Shown piece after piece: positions 1 to 7,510 of a stretch of 30,626 nt of DNA. A program made the position numbers and the translations under genes. Location of the stretch: positions 1-30,626 of the forward strand of contig SLQH01000477.1 in NCBI GenBank assembly GCA_007131555.1, given 5' to 3'. Each line of letters opens with the position of its first letter. Position 1 is the stretch's first letter. Below the pieces are notes generated by a model. It saw nothing but the letters and a program-made list of their open reading frames with translations. It was not told the origin of the DNA and ran no database searches. Origin of the DNA: Planctomycetota bacterium (GTDB lineage: Bacteria; Planctomycetota; UBA11346).

Positions 1-1
1 C

Positions 2-150
2 TACGCTTGATGCTCTGTTTGTCAGAAATCCATATCACGTATTGCGTCTTTTTACGTCTGGCCTGATTTCAGCACGAAGAGCACGAAGTACACGAAGAAA
101 GACTGTTTCCATTCAGTCCGTTCGGCTTTTCGTGGTTGCTGAACACCATT
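2..150 (+). repeat. Dispersed intergenic repeat, copy 1 (149 bp)
   Basis: This stretch matches 2688-2863 in the same orientation almost throughout, from TACGCTTGATG to GAACACCATT. It carries three 9-bp units at 73-99 (CACGAAGAG, CACGAAGTA, CACGAAGAA), where copy 2 carries six; this 27-bp difference accounts for the whole length difference. It lies just past the stop codon of the gene at 155-934 and may continue beyond the left window edge. An open frame across it is repeat-derived and not treated as a gene. Confidence 0.85.
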
Positions 151-154
151 ACTG

Positions 155-934
155 TCAGCGGGCTCCTTCTTCAATACGGGCGATCAGGGCGGCATCGATG
201 ACCTCACGACCGCCGCCGTCACGATGCTCAATGACGACACTGGTCAATTGACCATCAAGGTCAATGCGGCGGGTGATGACATGGCATAACATGGTGCCGC
301 CGTTGGTGAAGATGATGCGGTCAAGAGGGCGCTGCTTGGCCGTTTGGTCGCTGGTGCCTGCATCATCATCATCGTTGTCTGCGCTCTTATCCTGGTCCAC
401 GTCCTCATCACTGTCTGGGTCATCATCGTCCTGATCATGGCCGTTGTCCTCAGCAGATTTCTCAGCAGCGTCGTTTTGGGCCTCCTGCAAGGCCTTTTCA
501 GCGGCAGCTTGGGCTTCGGCCACGGCCTGTTGTAATTCAGCCATGCGTCGTTTTTCTGCCTGCTCCTGGCGCCAGGCGGCGACCCATTGCGCCCAGGCTT
601 GCGGCGAGTTGTGCTCGGGATGTTCTGGGTAGCCGCTGCCGATCTGGCCTCGAGAATCGGGCCTGCTGCGGGCGCTGACACCTGAGATGGTGGCCAGAGC
701 GGCGTAGGCATGGCGGCGGGTTTGACGGTCCTCGGTTGCTTGCAACAGGAGGGTGTAGGCCTGATCACGATCAGGCAGACTGGTCAACGCCGCGACCGCG
801 GCCTGCTTGCGTTGGGCATTTTGGGTGGTCATGGCCTCACGGAACTGGGTCACGACATCATCATCGTCAGCCAGGGATGAGGCCATGCCAAGGCCGAGTA
901 GCAGCACGACAGCGATGATACGAGAGATGTTCAT
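155..934 (-). CDS. Exported protein with coiled coil and acidic linker, unknown function
   Basis: 259 residues, not assigned to a known family. Residues 1-22 form a signal peptide (hydrophobic core VVLLLGLGMASSLA, then DDDD), so the protein should leave the cytoplasm. Residues ~25-85 are helical with alternating Ala/Leu, weakly like a HEAT-type repeat. Residues ~110-160 are Gln/Ala/Glu-rich and likely coiled coil. Residues ~160-200 are almost entirely Asp, Glu, Ser and Asn. A compact C-terminal part from ~205 (DRIIFTNGGTMLCHV) looks like a small beta domain. The start codon overlaps the stop of the DJ-1-like gene (ATGA), so the two are probably co-translated. The acidic tract could bind cations or act as a spacer; that is inference. 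Confidence 0.75.
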   Translation of the reverse strand: MNISRIIAVVLLLGLGMASSLADDDDVVTQFREAMTTQNAQRKQAAVAALTSLPDRDQAYTLLLQATEDRQTRRHAYAALATISGVSARSRPDSRGQIGSGYPEHPEHNSPQAWAQWVAAWRQEQAEKRRMAELQQAVAEAQAAAEKALQEAQNDAAEKSAEDNGHDQDDDDPDSDEDVDQDKSADNDDDDAGTSDQTAKQRPLDRIIFTNGGTMLCHVITRRIDLDGQLTSVVIEHRDGGGREVIDAALIARIEEGAR

Positions 935-1503
935 GACGGGCTCCCGAGGGGGGTATAGGTGGTCAGCAGGGCGCTGGCGACCTCGCTGGCGACCTGCGTC
1001 GACACCAGGGCTGCGACCAGGTGCAGACCAAGGTCAATGGCCGTGCCGGGTCCCTGGCTGGTGATCAGGGGTCGATCAATGACCACGGGGGCGTCGATCC
1101 ATTGTCCCTGATCGGCGAAGCGCTTGCTCAACGATGGATAGCTGGTCAGGCGACGATTGGCGGCCAGGCCACGTGGCAAGAGGGCCAGCGGACTGGCGCA
1201 GATGATGGCCAACCAGCGTTCGGCCATCAATTGGGCGGAGATGAGGTCTTGGATGCGTTCATCCTGGCTGTGGTATTCCGCGGCGGGCATGCCGCCCGGC
1301 AGGAATATGGCATCGGCGGTGCTGCTGAGGCACTCGTCCAGCAGGAGGTCGCCAGCCATCGGCAGGTTGCGACTGCCCCGCTGGACGAGGCTGTCGGTCA
1401 TGGCCAGAGAGACCGTACATCCGCCCCTGACCAGGATATCGGCCACGGCCATGGTCTCGATCTCTTCCGCGCCGGGCGGTACGATGACGAGTACATCAGG
1501 CAT
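931..1503 (-). CDS. DJ-1/PfpI family protein
   Basis: 190 residues, usual length for the DJ-1/PfpI (ThiJ) family of glyoxalase, chaperone or deglycase-like proteins. The N-terminal strand and turn LVIVPPGAEEIETM carries the conserved glutamate, and ICASPLALL places the nucleophile-elbow cysteine at residue 102, as in DJ-1. The FLPGGMP segment at ~67-73 matches the family's GG loop. I chose the ATG at 1503 because the family begins with this strand; upstream in-frame codons add ~22 unrelated residues. It is first of a two-gene unit, overlapping the next gene by 4 nt. The exact reaction cannot be set from sequence; family membership is firm. Confidence 0.9.
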   Translation of the reverse strand: MPDVLVIVPPGAEEIETMAVADILVRGGCTVSLAMTDSLVQRGSRNLPMAGDLLLDECLSSTADAIFLPGGMPAAEYHSQDERIQDLISAQLMAERWLAIICASPLALLPRGLAANRRLTSYPSLSKRFADQGQWIDAPVVIDRPLITSQGPGTAIDLGLHLVAALVSTQVASEVASALLTTYTPLGSPS

Positions 1504-1766
1504 GGTGATTGATCCCCTGGTATGCAGCTGATCCGGCATGATGAGAGGTCTGGCATCGTCGCTTGTCAATGGCCAACATCATTCATTATCAAACACCATG
1601 GTTCGGATGCAAGCGGCGGGGTAGAGGCCAGCACAGTGGATATGGGCGCCGAGTGGCGTATCATCATACATGGCGATGCCCTGGGCCATGATGGGTTCCA
1701 CCCAGCTTGGTGATCGCTCGTCATCAAGGGCCATCGCCTGGCGTCAAGACTGGACCGGAGACAGGT

Positions 1767-2555
1767 ATGCATATGCAGCAGTTGGTCGTGTTGATGTTGG
1801 TCATGGTCTGGGCCGCGCTAGGCGGGGCCGAAGAGGCTGCCCAGGAGGCCGAGGTCCAAGTGGAAGAGGCTGGCGCAGATGAAGCGACCCCGCCGCAGGA
1901 GGCAGAAGACGGCCTCTTGACCCGCATTGCTGCGGCCCATCAAGAACGGACCAGGGTCCAGGGACGTCTGCTGCAACGCATGCTGCGCGCTGATGACCCC
2001 ATGCGGCAGGTCACCGAGTACACGGTGGCCTTCCATCTCAGGGCTCCAGATCACTACCATCTGCGCCTCCAGCCGGTTGAGGATCAGGAGAGCACTGAGT
2101 GGTTCCTGAGCAATGGCGCATACAGTTGGCATGCGGTCCAGGATTTTTCTGATGAACCGCCTCTGGTGACCAAGAAGGCCATTGAACGAGACGAGGAGAG
2201 TCGCGACGCCTTTGCCCGCATCAGCGACTTCTTTCGTATGGAACTCGACGGTCTGCGCGAAGATTTCCGCATACAGGCAATCGATGTCGAGACCAGCCCT
2301 GAGGACGACGAGGATCGTCCTGAGCTATTGGTCGATACGGCTCGCTACCTGGTCCTGCTGACGGCGCGGCGGCGGGAGTTGCAGGAGCATGTCGACAAGG
2401 TGTTCATCGAACTTGATCAGGATTTTGGAACCGTGGCTCTGCGGGTGATCGATGGTAGTGGCAACACCCGCGAGTTCCTTGTCCAGGACATCAGCTATCC
2501 TGATGAGATCGACAAGAAGCTCTTTGTGTGGCCGGAGCCGCGCACCTCCGAGTGA
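1767..2555 (+). CDS. Exported LolA-like protein
   Basis: 262 residues. The ATG at 1767 has GGAG at 1757-1760, six bases upstream, and opens a signal peptide (QLVVLMLVMVWAALGGA). The longer frame from TTG 1707 adds no signal-like residues. A Glu/Ala-rich stretch follows (~20-48). The rest resembles the LolA/outer-membrane lipoprotein-sorting fold: a helix LLTRIAAAHQERTRVQG, strands RQVTEYTVAFHLRAPDHYHLRL, and a C-terminal block with DFGTVALRVIDGSGNTREF and DISYPDEIDKKLFVWP, typical of the last strands and 'F..P' end of these proteins. LolA carries lipoproteins across the periplasm; this protein may bind another lipid-like ligand. It is divergent from the DJ-1-like gene. Family assignment is by pattern and moderate. 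Confidence 0.7.
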   Translation: MHMQQLVVLMLVMVWAALGGAEEAAQEAEVQVEEAGADEATPPQEAEDGLLTRIAAAHQERTRVQGRLLQRMLRADDPMRQVTEYTVAFHLRAPDHYHLRLQPVEDQESTEWFLSNGAYSWHAVQDFSDEPPLVTKKAIERDEESRDAFARISDFFRMELDGLREDFRIQAIDVETSPEDDEDRPELLVDTARYLVLLTARRRELQEHVDKVFIELDQDFGTVALRVIDGSGNTREFLVQDISYPDEIDKKLFVWPEPRTSE

Positions 2556-2687
2556 GTGTGCGCTAGGAGCAATGGTGTGAGGCAACAGCGTCACAATACC
2601 AGATCCTTCTGGCCTGATCAGACCCAGATAGTTGTCTTCATGGATTCCTTCGTGATCTTCGTGTCCTTCGTGGTCAAAAAATGTTCT

Positions 2688-2863
2688 TACGCTTGATGCC
2701 CTGTTTGTCAGGAATCCATATCACGCATTGCGTCTCTTTACGTCTGATCTGATTTCACCACGAAGAGCACGAAGTACACGAAGTACACGAAGTACACGAA
2801 GTACACGAAGAAAGAGTGTTTCTGTTCAGTCCGTTCCGCTTTTCGTGGTTACAGAACACCATT
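2688..2863 (+). repeat. Dispersed intergenic repeat, copy 2 (176 bp)
   Basis: Second copy of the 2-150 repeat in the same direction. The extra 27 bp is exactly three more 9-bp units. Just upstream, CTTCGTG occurs at 2648-2654, 2657-2663 and 2666-2672, also at 9-bp spacing and in inverted sense to the CACGAAG units, so the element may fold back on itself. The direct pair brackets the three-gene block 155-2555. Confidence 0.85.
2759..2812 (+). repeat. 9-bp tandem repeat, six units
   Basis: Units start at 2759, 2768, 2777, 2786, 2795 and 2804: CACGAAGAG, four times CACGAAGTA, then CACGAAGAA. Copy 1 at 73-99 has the same first and last unit with a single CACGAAGTA between them. The inner unit has therefore expanded or contracted by slippage. 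Confidence 0.9.
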
Positions 2864-2912
2864 GGCGCTAAGAGTCTGTCCTGTCTGAACCTAAATCCGG
2901 CTGTCGGCTTGC

Positions 2913-3051
2913 GGCTGTAGGGCTACTTTACAAGGCGATATCGCCGGATTCAGGCTGTCACTCAGAAGGTGAACCGGTTCTGAGTGCGCATATCCGCTTG
3001 AATGGCAACCCTACAGCCTAAAGTCCAGAACCTAACTGCCGTTTTTAGGCT
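2913..3051 (+). promoter_or_regulatory. Structured leader upstream of the trpD-like gene
   Basis: The stretch holds four perfect inverted repeats: GGCTGTAGGG (2913-2922) with CCCTACAGCC (3009-3018); palindrome GGCGATATCGCC (2934-2945); CACTCAGAA (2959-2967) with TTCTGAGTG (2978-2986); and AGCCTAAA (3015-3022) with TTTAGGCT (3044-3051). The first and last share bases 3015-3018, so they cannot both form. It ends 24 bases before the trpD-like start. It could be an attenuator-like RNA or a miniature mobile repeat; the sequence does not decide. Confidence 0.5.
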
Positions 3052-3075
3052 GAACCCTGCTTGCGGGAATACGTC

Positions 3076-4101
3076 ATGTCTCTGACCTTCGCCGACGCCC
3101 GAGTCGCCCTTGTCGCACCGGGAGGTCTTGATGAACAGTCCACCGTCGCCCTGATCGACCTGCTGCTCTCAGGCAGCCTGGCCCCTGAAGAGGGGGCCGA
3201 CCTGCTGGTCACCTGGGCCCAGCGGGGCGAGACCGGAGCCGAGTTGGCGGCGGTGGTCCGGGCCCTGCGGGCCCGGGCGGTGCCGGTGGCCTTGACCCGC
3301 TCCAGCGTCGATGTGGTCGGTACGGGGGGGGTCGAGGGCAGCCGCTTCAATGTCAGCACCACCGTGGCCTTCGTCCTGGCCAGCGCCGGCGTGGCTGTGG
3401 CCAAGCATGGCAACCGGGGTTCGCGCAGTCCCAACGGCAGTTTCGACTTCCTGGAGGCCCTGGGCATCCCCATCGACTTGCCGCCAGCAGCCCTGACCAC
3501 CCTGCATCAGGATCATGGCCTGTGCTTCCTGTTCGCCCGGGCCCTGCATCCGGCCATGGCAGCGGCCGTACCCTACCGCAAGCTGGCCGCCCGACGGACC
3601 ATCTTCAACCTCGCCGGGCCCTTGGCCAACCCGGCCCCGGTCGACCATCTGCTCATCGGGGCCGTCGATCAGCGCAGCGCCCTGGTGCTGGCCCAGGCTC
3701 TGCGCCTGCTGGGTGACGGCCGGGCCCTGGTGGTCTGTGGCGAACCGGGCATCGACGAGGTCTCGATCAGCGGCCCGACCCATACCTGGAATGTCACCGC
3801 CCAGGACATCAACCAGGGGATCCTGACCCCAGCCCCGCAATCAGTGGTCGACCGCGCCCTGCTGCCCGGTGGGGATGCCACCACCAACGCCGCCCTGTTC
3901 GCCCGCCTGATCGCCGGTGATCCCTGTGACGGCCTGGCCGAGATGGTCCAGGTCAACGCCGGTTTGGTCTTCGACCTCCTCGACGGTCAGCCCCCCGTCT
4001 ACCATGGCCCTGGTTACCATCGTGCCGCCCAACGGCTGGCCGATGGCCGCGTGGCCCGCTTCTTCACTGCCTATCAGGCGGCGGCAGTGGGGCTTGCCTG
4101 A
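3076..4101 (+). CDS. trpD: Anthranilate phosphoribosyltransferase-like protein (TrpD family)
   Basis: 341 residues, the usual TrpD length. TrpD moves the phosphoribosyl group of PRPP onto anthranilate in tryptophan synthesis. Visible family blocks: a helical N-terminal domain (1-70); the PRPP loop VGTGGVEGSRFNVST (81-95); AKHGNRGSRSPNGS (109-122); RRTIFNLAGPLANP (173-186); and the metal-binding Asp-Glu in GIDEVS (227-228). The loop is unusual: the common GTGGD aspartate is replaced by valine. The ATG at 3076 is chosen, with GGGAA six bases upstream; TTG 3061 would add five residues. No other trp gene is in the window, so a related phosphoribosyltransferase role is possible. Confidence 0.82.
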   Translation: MSLTFADARVALVAPGGLDEQSTVALIDLLLSGSLAPEEGADLLVTWAQRGETGAELAAVVRALRARAVPVALTRSSVDVVGTGGVEGSRFNVSTTVAFVLASAGVAVAKHGNRGSRSPNGSFDFLEALGIPIDLPPAALTTLHQDHGLCFLFARALHPAMAAAVPYRKLAARRTIFNLAGPLANPAPVDHLLIGAVDQRSALVLAQALRLLGDGRALVVCGEPGIDEVSISGPTHTWNVTAQDINQGILTPAPQSVVDRALLPGGDATTNAALFARLIAGDPCDGLAEMVQVNAGLVFDLLDGQPPVYHGPGYHRAAQRLADGRVARFFTAYQAAAVGLA

Positions 4102-4196
4102 GGTCTTGCCAGGACTATCATCACTTTTCTCAATTTATCTTCCATTCCGGCCTGAGTTCATCGGGTCAATGCTGATCATTGGCTAAGGATTCTGTG

Positions 4197-6656
4197 ATGC
4201 ATGCAGGGCGCTTGCTATGTGCTGTCTTGGCAGTGGTTGCGTGGATGACTCATGCGGTGATGGCAGAGGAGGATGACGGGCCCTGGTCCGAGGATCAGTT
4301 CATCAAGAAGACCTTCAATATCAATCGGGTATTGTTCAAGGGCAACGAAGCCTTTACTGATGCCAAGATGCGAGCCTCTCTGGCCCATCATCCAGATGTC
4401 CGTAGCGCCATGCATGCATTTTCAGGAGTGGATTTCCGTCGGGCCCTGAAAACCGGCATCACTTTGGGATACCTGGCATCTGGTTTTCCTGAGGTGCAGG
4501 TCCGTTTCTCACTGATAGACCAAGATGGTTTGCCGTATCTCTGCTTTTCGGTTACTGAGGGGCCGCGCTATAATCTGCGTTCGCTGGAGGTTGTCGACAG
4601 CCCGCCGGATTATCCTCCTGAACTGATCAAAGCCCTGTTGACCCAACCGCTCATCGACCATGCTCCACAACAGCCAGATGATCCGCGCCAACCAAGCCAT
4701 GATCCGCTGTTGACCATTGGTGGCCATGCCCGCTGTGACATCATGTGGCCCAAGCGGGCTGCGCAGATCATCAATCGGTGGATAGCCCGGTATCATCCTG
4801 ACGGTCATGTGCCGATGCAGATACGGACGCATGCCTTTGTTGTCAATCCATATGAGATGCGTCAGTTGGTGCGGGTGCTGCCGGATACCGAGCTGCCGAT
4901 CATTCGTGCTATTCGATGCGAGGGCGACCTGCATCAGGTCCCCGAGGCCATCACCGGGTGGCTGGCGAGCGAAACAGGTCTGGATGTCGGAGTTCCCGCC
5001 TCATGTCTGATCAAGTATCGGGTGCGGCGGATCTTGCGGGATTCAGGGTGTTTTGTTCGCTGGGACATGGTGTTTGAACCTGATCCTCAGGATTCCCAGC
5101 AGGTGACTGTTGTTCTGCATCTTGATCAGCATGCCACCCTCCCCCTGGCTGGAGCAGCGCTGACTGTGATACAAGAAGACATGAAACGCCTCCACGATCG
5201 TCTTCATCAGGACTTGTCCGGACAGGATGCAGGTTTTGTGTTGACCTTTGCCCCCGATGACACCGACTTCGTGGTGGACATGGCCTTCTGGCCTGGTCAG
5301 GGTGTTTTCTTGGGCCTCAAGCAGGATGAGGGCACTGCAGACTACGATCTGTCGTTACTGCTGACGGCTGATCAGACCGTGTGGTCATCAGCCCGGAGGG
5401 CAGTCCGGTACCGGTTGGCGCGAACAGACCAGTATGGCATGAATGTGACGGTGTCGCTGAAACCATTGTCCTCATCACCTGACGTACCAGAACACCCCCT
5501 TCAAGAGGCTGACGATAGTCTGCCCGCTCCACCCTTTAGCATATTTTTCGGTTACGGAGCCTCAAGCGGGTCACGAGGACTCAGCGTGGATTTTCGGTCC
5601 ACCCCCATGCCGTTTCTGTCATTGGCAACATATGCTGCAGAACGCACGGAGCGTGATGATGGCACCGTGCGCCTGCTGTTTGCCAATCAGGCTGAGGTGC
5701 TGTTTGATCAGGAATACCGCCTCCTCCATGCTTCAGTCACCCTCCCCGAAATGGTAGCACTTGTCATGCGTCGTGCTTCGGGTCGTTTCATGGAACTCCA
5801 GGATCAGGGTACTGACCAAGTCGATGATGGTTGGCAAATCCAGCAGGTTGACGGATTGTTGTCTCTTGTGCAGATCATGGCGACAGACCTTGAGCCGTTG
5901 CTCAGTCTCCTTTCCCCAGCAGGTCAAAGCTCTTTTTTTGGGGACTTGGGTCCTGTTTTTGCTGAAAAGATGCGTGGTGTCACGGCGCTCTTGAGGGCCA
6001 TGGAGTCGGCGGTGAGTGATGTGCTGTCAGCGGTTGCGGGAGACGCATTCAGCATACCTGAACTTCCTTCCGATGAGATCAATGCTGCTGCCATGATGCT
6101 GGCTCATCTCGCAGCAAGCGCGCAGGAGTTCATGGCCCATGATGCCTGGCCGGTCGTCATCCTGTCTGAGGCCAGTCGTTATGTTGAGGGCGTATCAACG
6201 CATGGTCAGCTTACCGTGCGCAAACTGATGCATGATGACCGGATCGGCCCCTTGGGGTACTTCTGTGCTGCGGTCTTGTTGGATTGGATCCATGTTCACG
6301 ACACCGCCCGGATATTTGCAGAGAAGGCCCTGCAGACCAATAGTGCCGAGGCTGTCCTGCGGGAGTTGACTCTGCTTCTGGGCGACCCGCAGCCCTTGGT
6401 GAGCGTCTTCAGCGTCATCAATGCCGAGGACTTCTCCTTGCTGTTGCCGGTCTCAGACCGTTCTGCGGTGATTGCCGCGATCCGTTCCTTGCAGGCCGCA
6501 CCCGAAGACCAGGACCGTTCAGTTCTGTTGCCGGCTATTTTTGACGCCATCTGGCCGCACGAGATGCAGGCGCTGTTCCGCTATGCAATTGAGGCCCTGG
6601 TGCCTGAGCGTGATCTGGAAGGGCCGACGATATTGCAGCAGCCCAAAGGGATGTAG
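4197..6656 (+). CDS. Large exported protein with three POTRA-like units, no visible barrel
   Basis: 819 residues. The ATG at 4197 has AAGGA at 4185-4189, seven bases upstream, and opens a signal peptide ending near VMA-EEDDG (residue 23). Residues 41-130 fit a POTRA domain (FNINRVLFKGNEAFTD, then GYLASGFPEVQVRFSL and FSVTEGPRYNL). A second, looser unit spans ~125-235 with an insert at 150-180. A third spans ~234-310 (PIIRAIRCEGDL to VTVVLHLDQ). POTRA repeats occur in BamA/TamA proteins that insert outer-membrane proteins. Here the remaining ~500 residues show no clear alternating barrel strands, are helical from ~560, and end in Lys-Gly-Met instead of an aromatic residue. It may be a periplasmic assembly partner. 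It meets smpB tail to tail, 10 bp apart. Confidence 0.75.
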   Translation: MHAGRLLCAVLAVVAWMTHAVMAEEDDGPWSEDQFIKKTFNINRVLFKGNEAFTDAKMRASLAHHPDVRSAMHAFSGVDFRRALKTGITLGYLASGFPEVQVRFSLIDQDGLPYLCFSVTEGPRYNLRSLEVVDSPPDYPPELIKALLTQPLIDHAPQQPDDPRQPSHDPLLTIGGHARCDIMWPKRAAQIINRWIARYHPDGHVPMQIRTHAFVVNPYEMRQLVRVLPDTELPIIRAIRCEGDLHQVPEAITGWLASETGLDVGVPASCLIKYRVRRILRDSGCFVRWDMVFEPDPQDSQQVTVVLHLDQHATLPLAGAALTVIQEDMKRLHDRLHQDLSGQDAGFVLTFAPDDTDFVVDMAFWPGQGVFLGLKQDEGTADYDLSLLLTADQTVWSSARRAVRYRLARTDQYGMNVTVSLKPLSSSPDVPEHPLQEADDSLPAPPFSIFFGYGASSGSRGLSVDFRSTPMPFLSLATYAAERTERDDGTVRLLFANQAEVLFDQEYRLLHASVTLPEMVALVMRRASGRFMELQDQGTDQVDDGWQIQQVDGLLSLVQIMATDLEPLLSLLSPAGQSSFFGDLGPVFAEKMRGVTALLRAMESAVSDVLSAVAGDAFSIPELPSDEINAAAMMLAHLAASAQEFMAHDAWPVVILSEASRYVEGVSTHGQLTVRKLMHDDRIGPLGYFCAAVLLDWIHVHDTARIFAEKALQTNSAEAVLRELTLLLGDPQPLVSVFSVINAEDFSLLLPVSDRSAVIAAIRSLQAAPEDQDRSVLLPAIFDAIWPHEMQALFRYAIEALVPERDLEGPTILQQPKGM

Positions 6657-6666
6657 CGGCTGGCTG

Positions 6667-7164
6667 CTACCCACGCCGCGCCCGTCGGGCGATATCGCGT
6701 TGGGCGTCGCGTTCGCGTTCGCGGTTGCGCAGGGCCTCGCGCTTGTCGCCCTTGCGGCGGCCCCTGACCAGGCACAGTTCGATCTTGGCCCAGCCCTTGC
6801 GGAAGTAGATCGACGCTGGCACCAGGGCCAGGCCCTTGGTGCGCAGACTGCCGGCCAGGCGGACCAGTTGGCGCTGATGCAGTAGCAGCTTGCGGGTGGC
6901 TAGCGGCTCATGGTTGAAGATGCCGGCGGCCTGACGGTAGGGGGCGATGTTGAGCCCATGCAGCCATAGCTCGCCGCGCTCGTCGAGGCGGGCATGGGCA
7001 TCAGCCCATTGGCCACCGTGGTCACGCAGGCTCTTGACCTCGGTCCCGGTCAGCACCATGCCGGCCTCGAAGCGTTCGAGGATCTCGAAGTCATGGCTGA
7101 CGCGTCGGTTGCGCATCACCATCAGGATGTCGTCGGGCGCTTTCTTGCCAGGACCGTGTGCCAT
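6667..7164 (-). CDS. smpB: SsrA-binding protein SmpB
   Basis: SmpB binds tmRNA and brings it to stalled ribosomes for trans-translation in the cytoplasm. 165 residues, normal length. Diagnostic blocks: NRRVSHDFEILERFEAG, LTGTEVKSLRDH (~34-45), WLHGLNIAPYRQA, the RKLLLHQRQLVRLAG segment, GLALVPASIYFRKGWAKIELCLVRG, and a very basic Arg-rich tail from ~140 that enters the ribosomal A site. I chose ATG 7164 (MAHGPGKK), as upstream in-frame sequence is translated REP-like repeat. No strong Shine-Dalgarno site is visible; ATG 7176 is an alternative. No tmRNA gene was recognised in the window. Confidence 0.95.
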   Translation of the reverse strand: MAHGPGKKAPDDILMVMRNRRVSHDFEILERFEAGMVLTGTEVKSLRDHGGQWADAHARLDERGELWLHGLNIAPYRQAAGIFNHEPLATRKLLLHQRQLVRLAGSLRTKGLALVPASIYFRKGWAKIELCLVRGRRKGDKREALRNRERERDAQRDIARRARRG

Positions 7165-7231
7165 GGTCAGGAGCATACAGCCCGGATCGCCCAGCCAAGG
7201 CCCGGAGCCCGGCGGCGCCGGGGCTGTGGTG

Positions 7232-7252
7232 GTAGCGCCGGCTTTAGCCGGC
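7232..7252. repeat. REP-like palindrome, partial copy
   Basis: GTAGCGCCGGC then TTTA then GCCGGC: the same element as at 7367-7394 but with the right arm shortened to six bases. It lies upstream of smpB. Confidence 0.75.
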
Positions 7253-7366
7253 ATGGACGGCGGTCTTTAGTCTGCCGATTGGGCATTGGCCGTTTTTGAC
7301 CGTGATGGTTCTAGTCAACCCATGTGAGCACACGATTATATGCGCAGATATGTGAAGCCGCTCTTT

Positions 7367-7394
7367 CGTAGCGCCGGCTTTAGCCGGCGCTACG
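7367..7394. repeat. REP-like palindrome, full copy
   Basis: A perfect 12-bp inverted repeat, CGTAGCGCCGGC, around a TTTA centre. It is in the same orientation as the copy at 7232-7252, about 115 bp away. Such palindromes are spread widely in bacterial genomes between genes. It lies between the smpB start and the nadK end, in 346 bp otherwise without a gene, and could also act as a hairpin in the mRNA tail of the eda-hisC-dxr-nadK operon. Confidence 0.8.
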
Positions 7395-7510
7395 TGTGAG
7401 CGGCAAACCGCACATCGGCTGTTGTCGTGTTGTGCGCACAGACAACCAGGGTTGCGGGCCATGGTCCGTCTCAGCCGCCTTGAACGACAGCCCTCCCGCC
7501 TGATGTCGCC

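Noticed and set aside
42..251. 69-residue plus-strand frame at the left edge
   Set aside because: It runs through the dispersed repeat and then antisense to the 155-934 gene.
2759..2812. CRISPR-like array
   Set aside because: Units are 9 bp with no spacers; this is a simple tandem repeat.
7165..7254. 30-residue N-terminal extension of SmpB
   Set aside because: The extension is translated from REP-like repeat DNA and is not found in the SmpB family as known.
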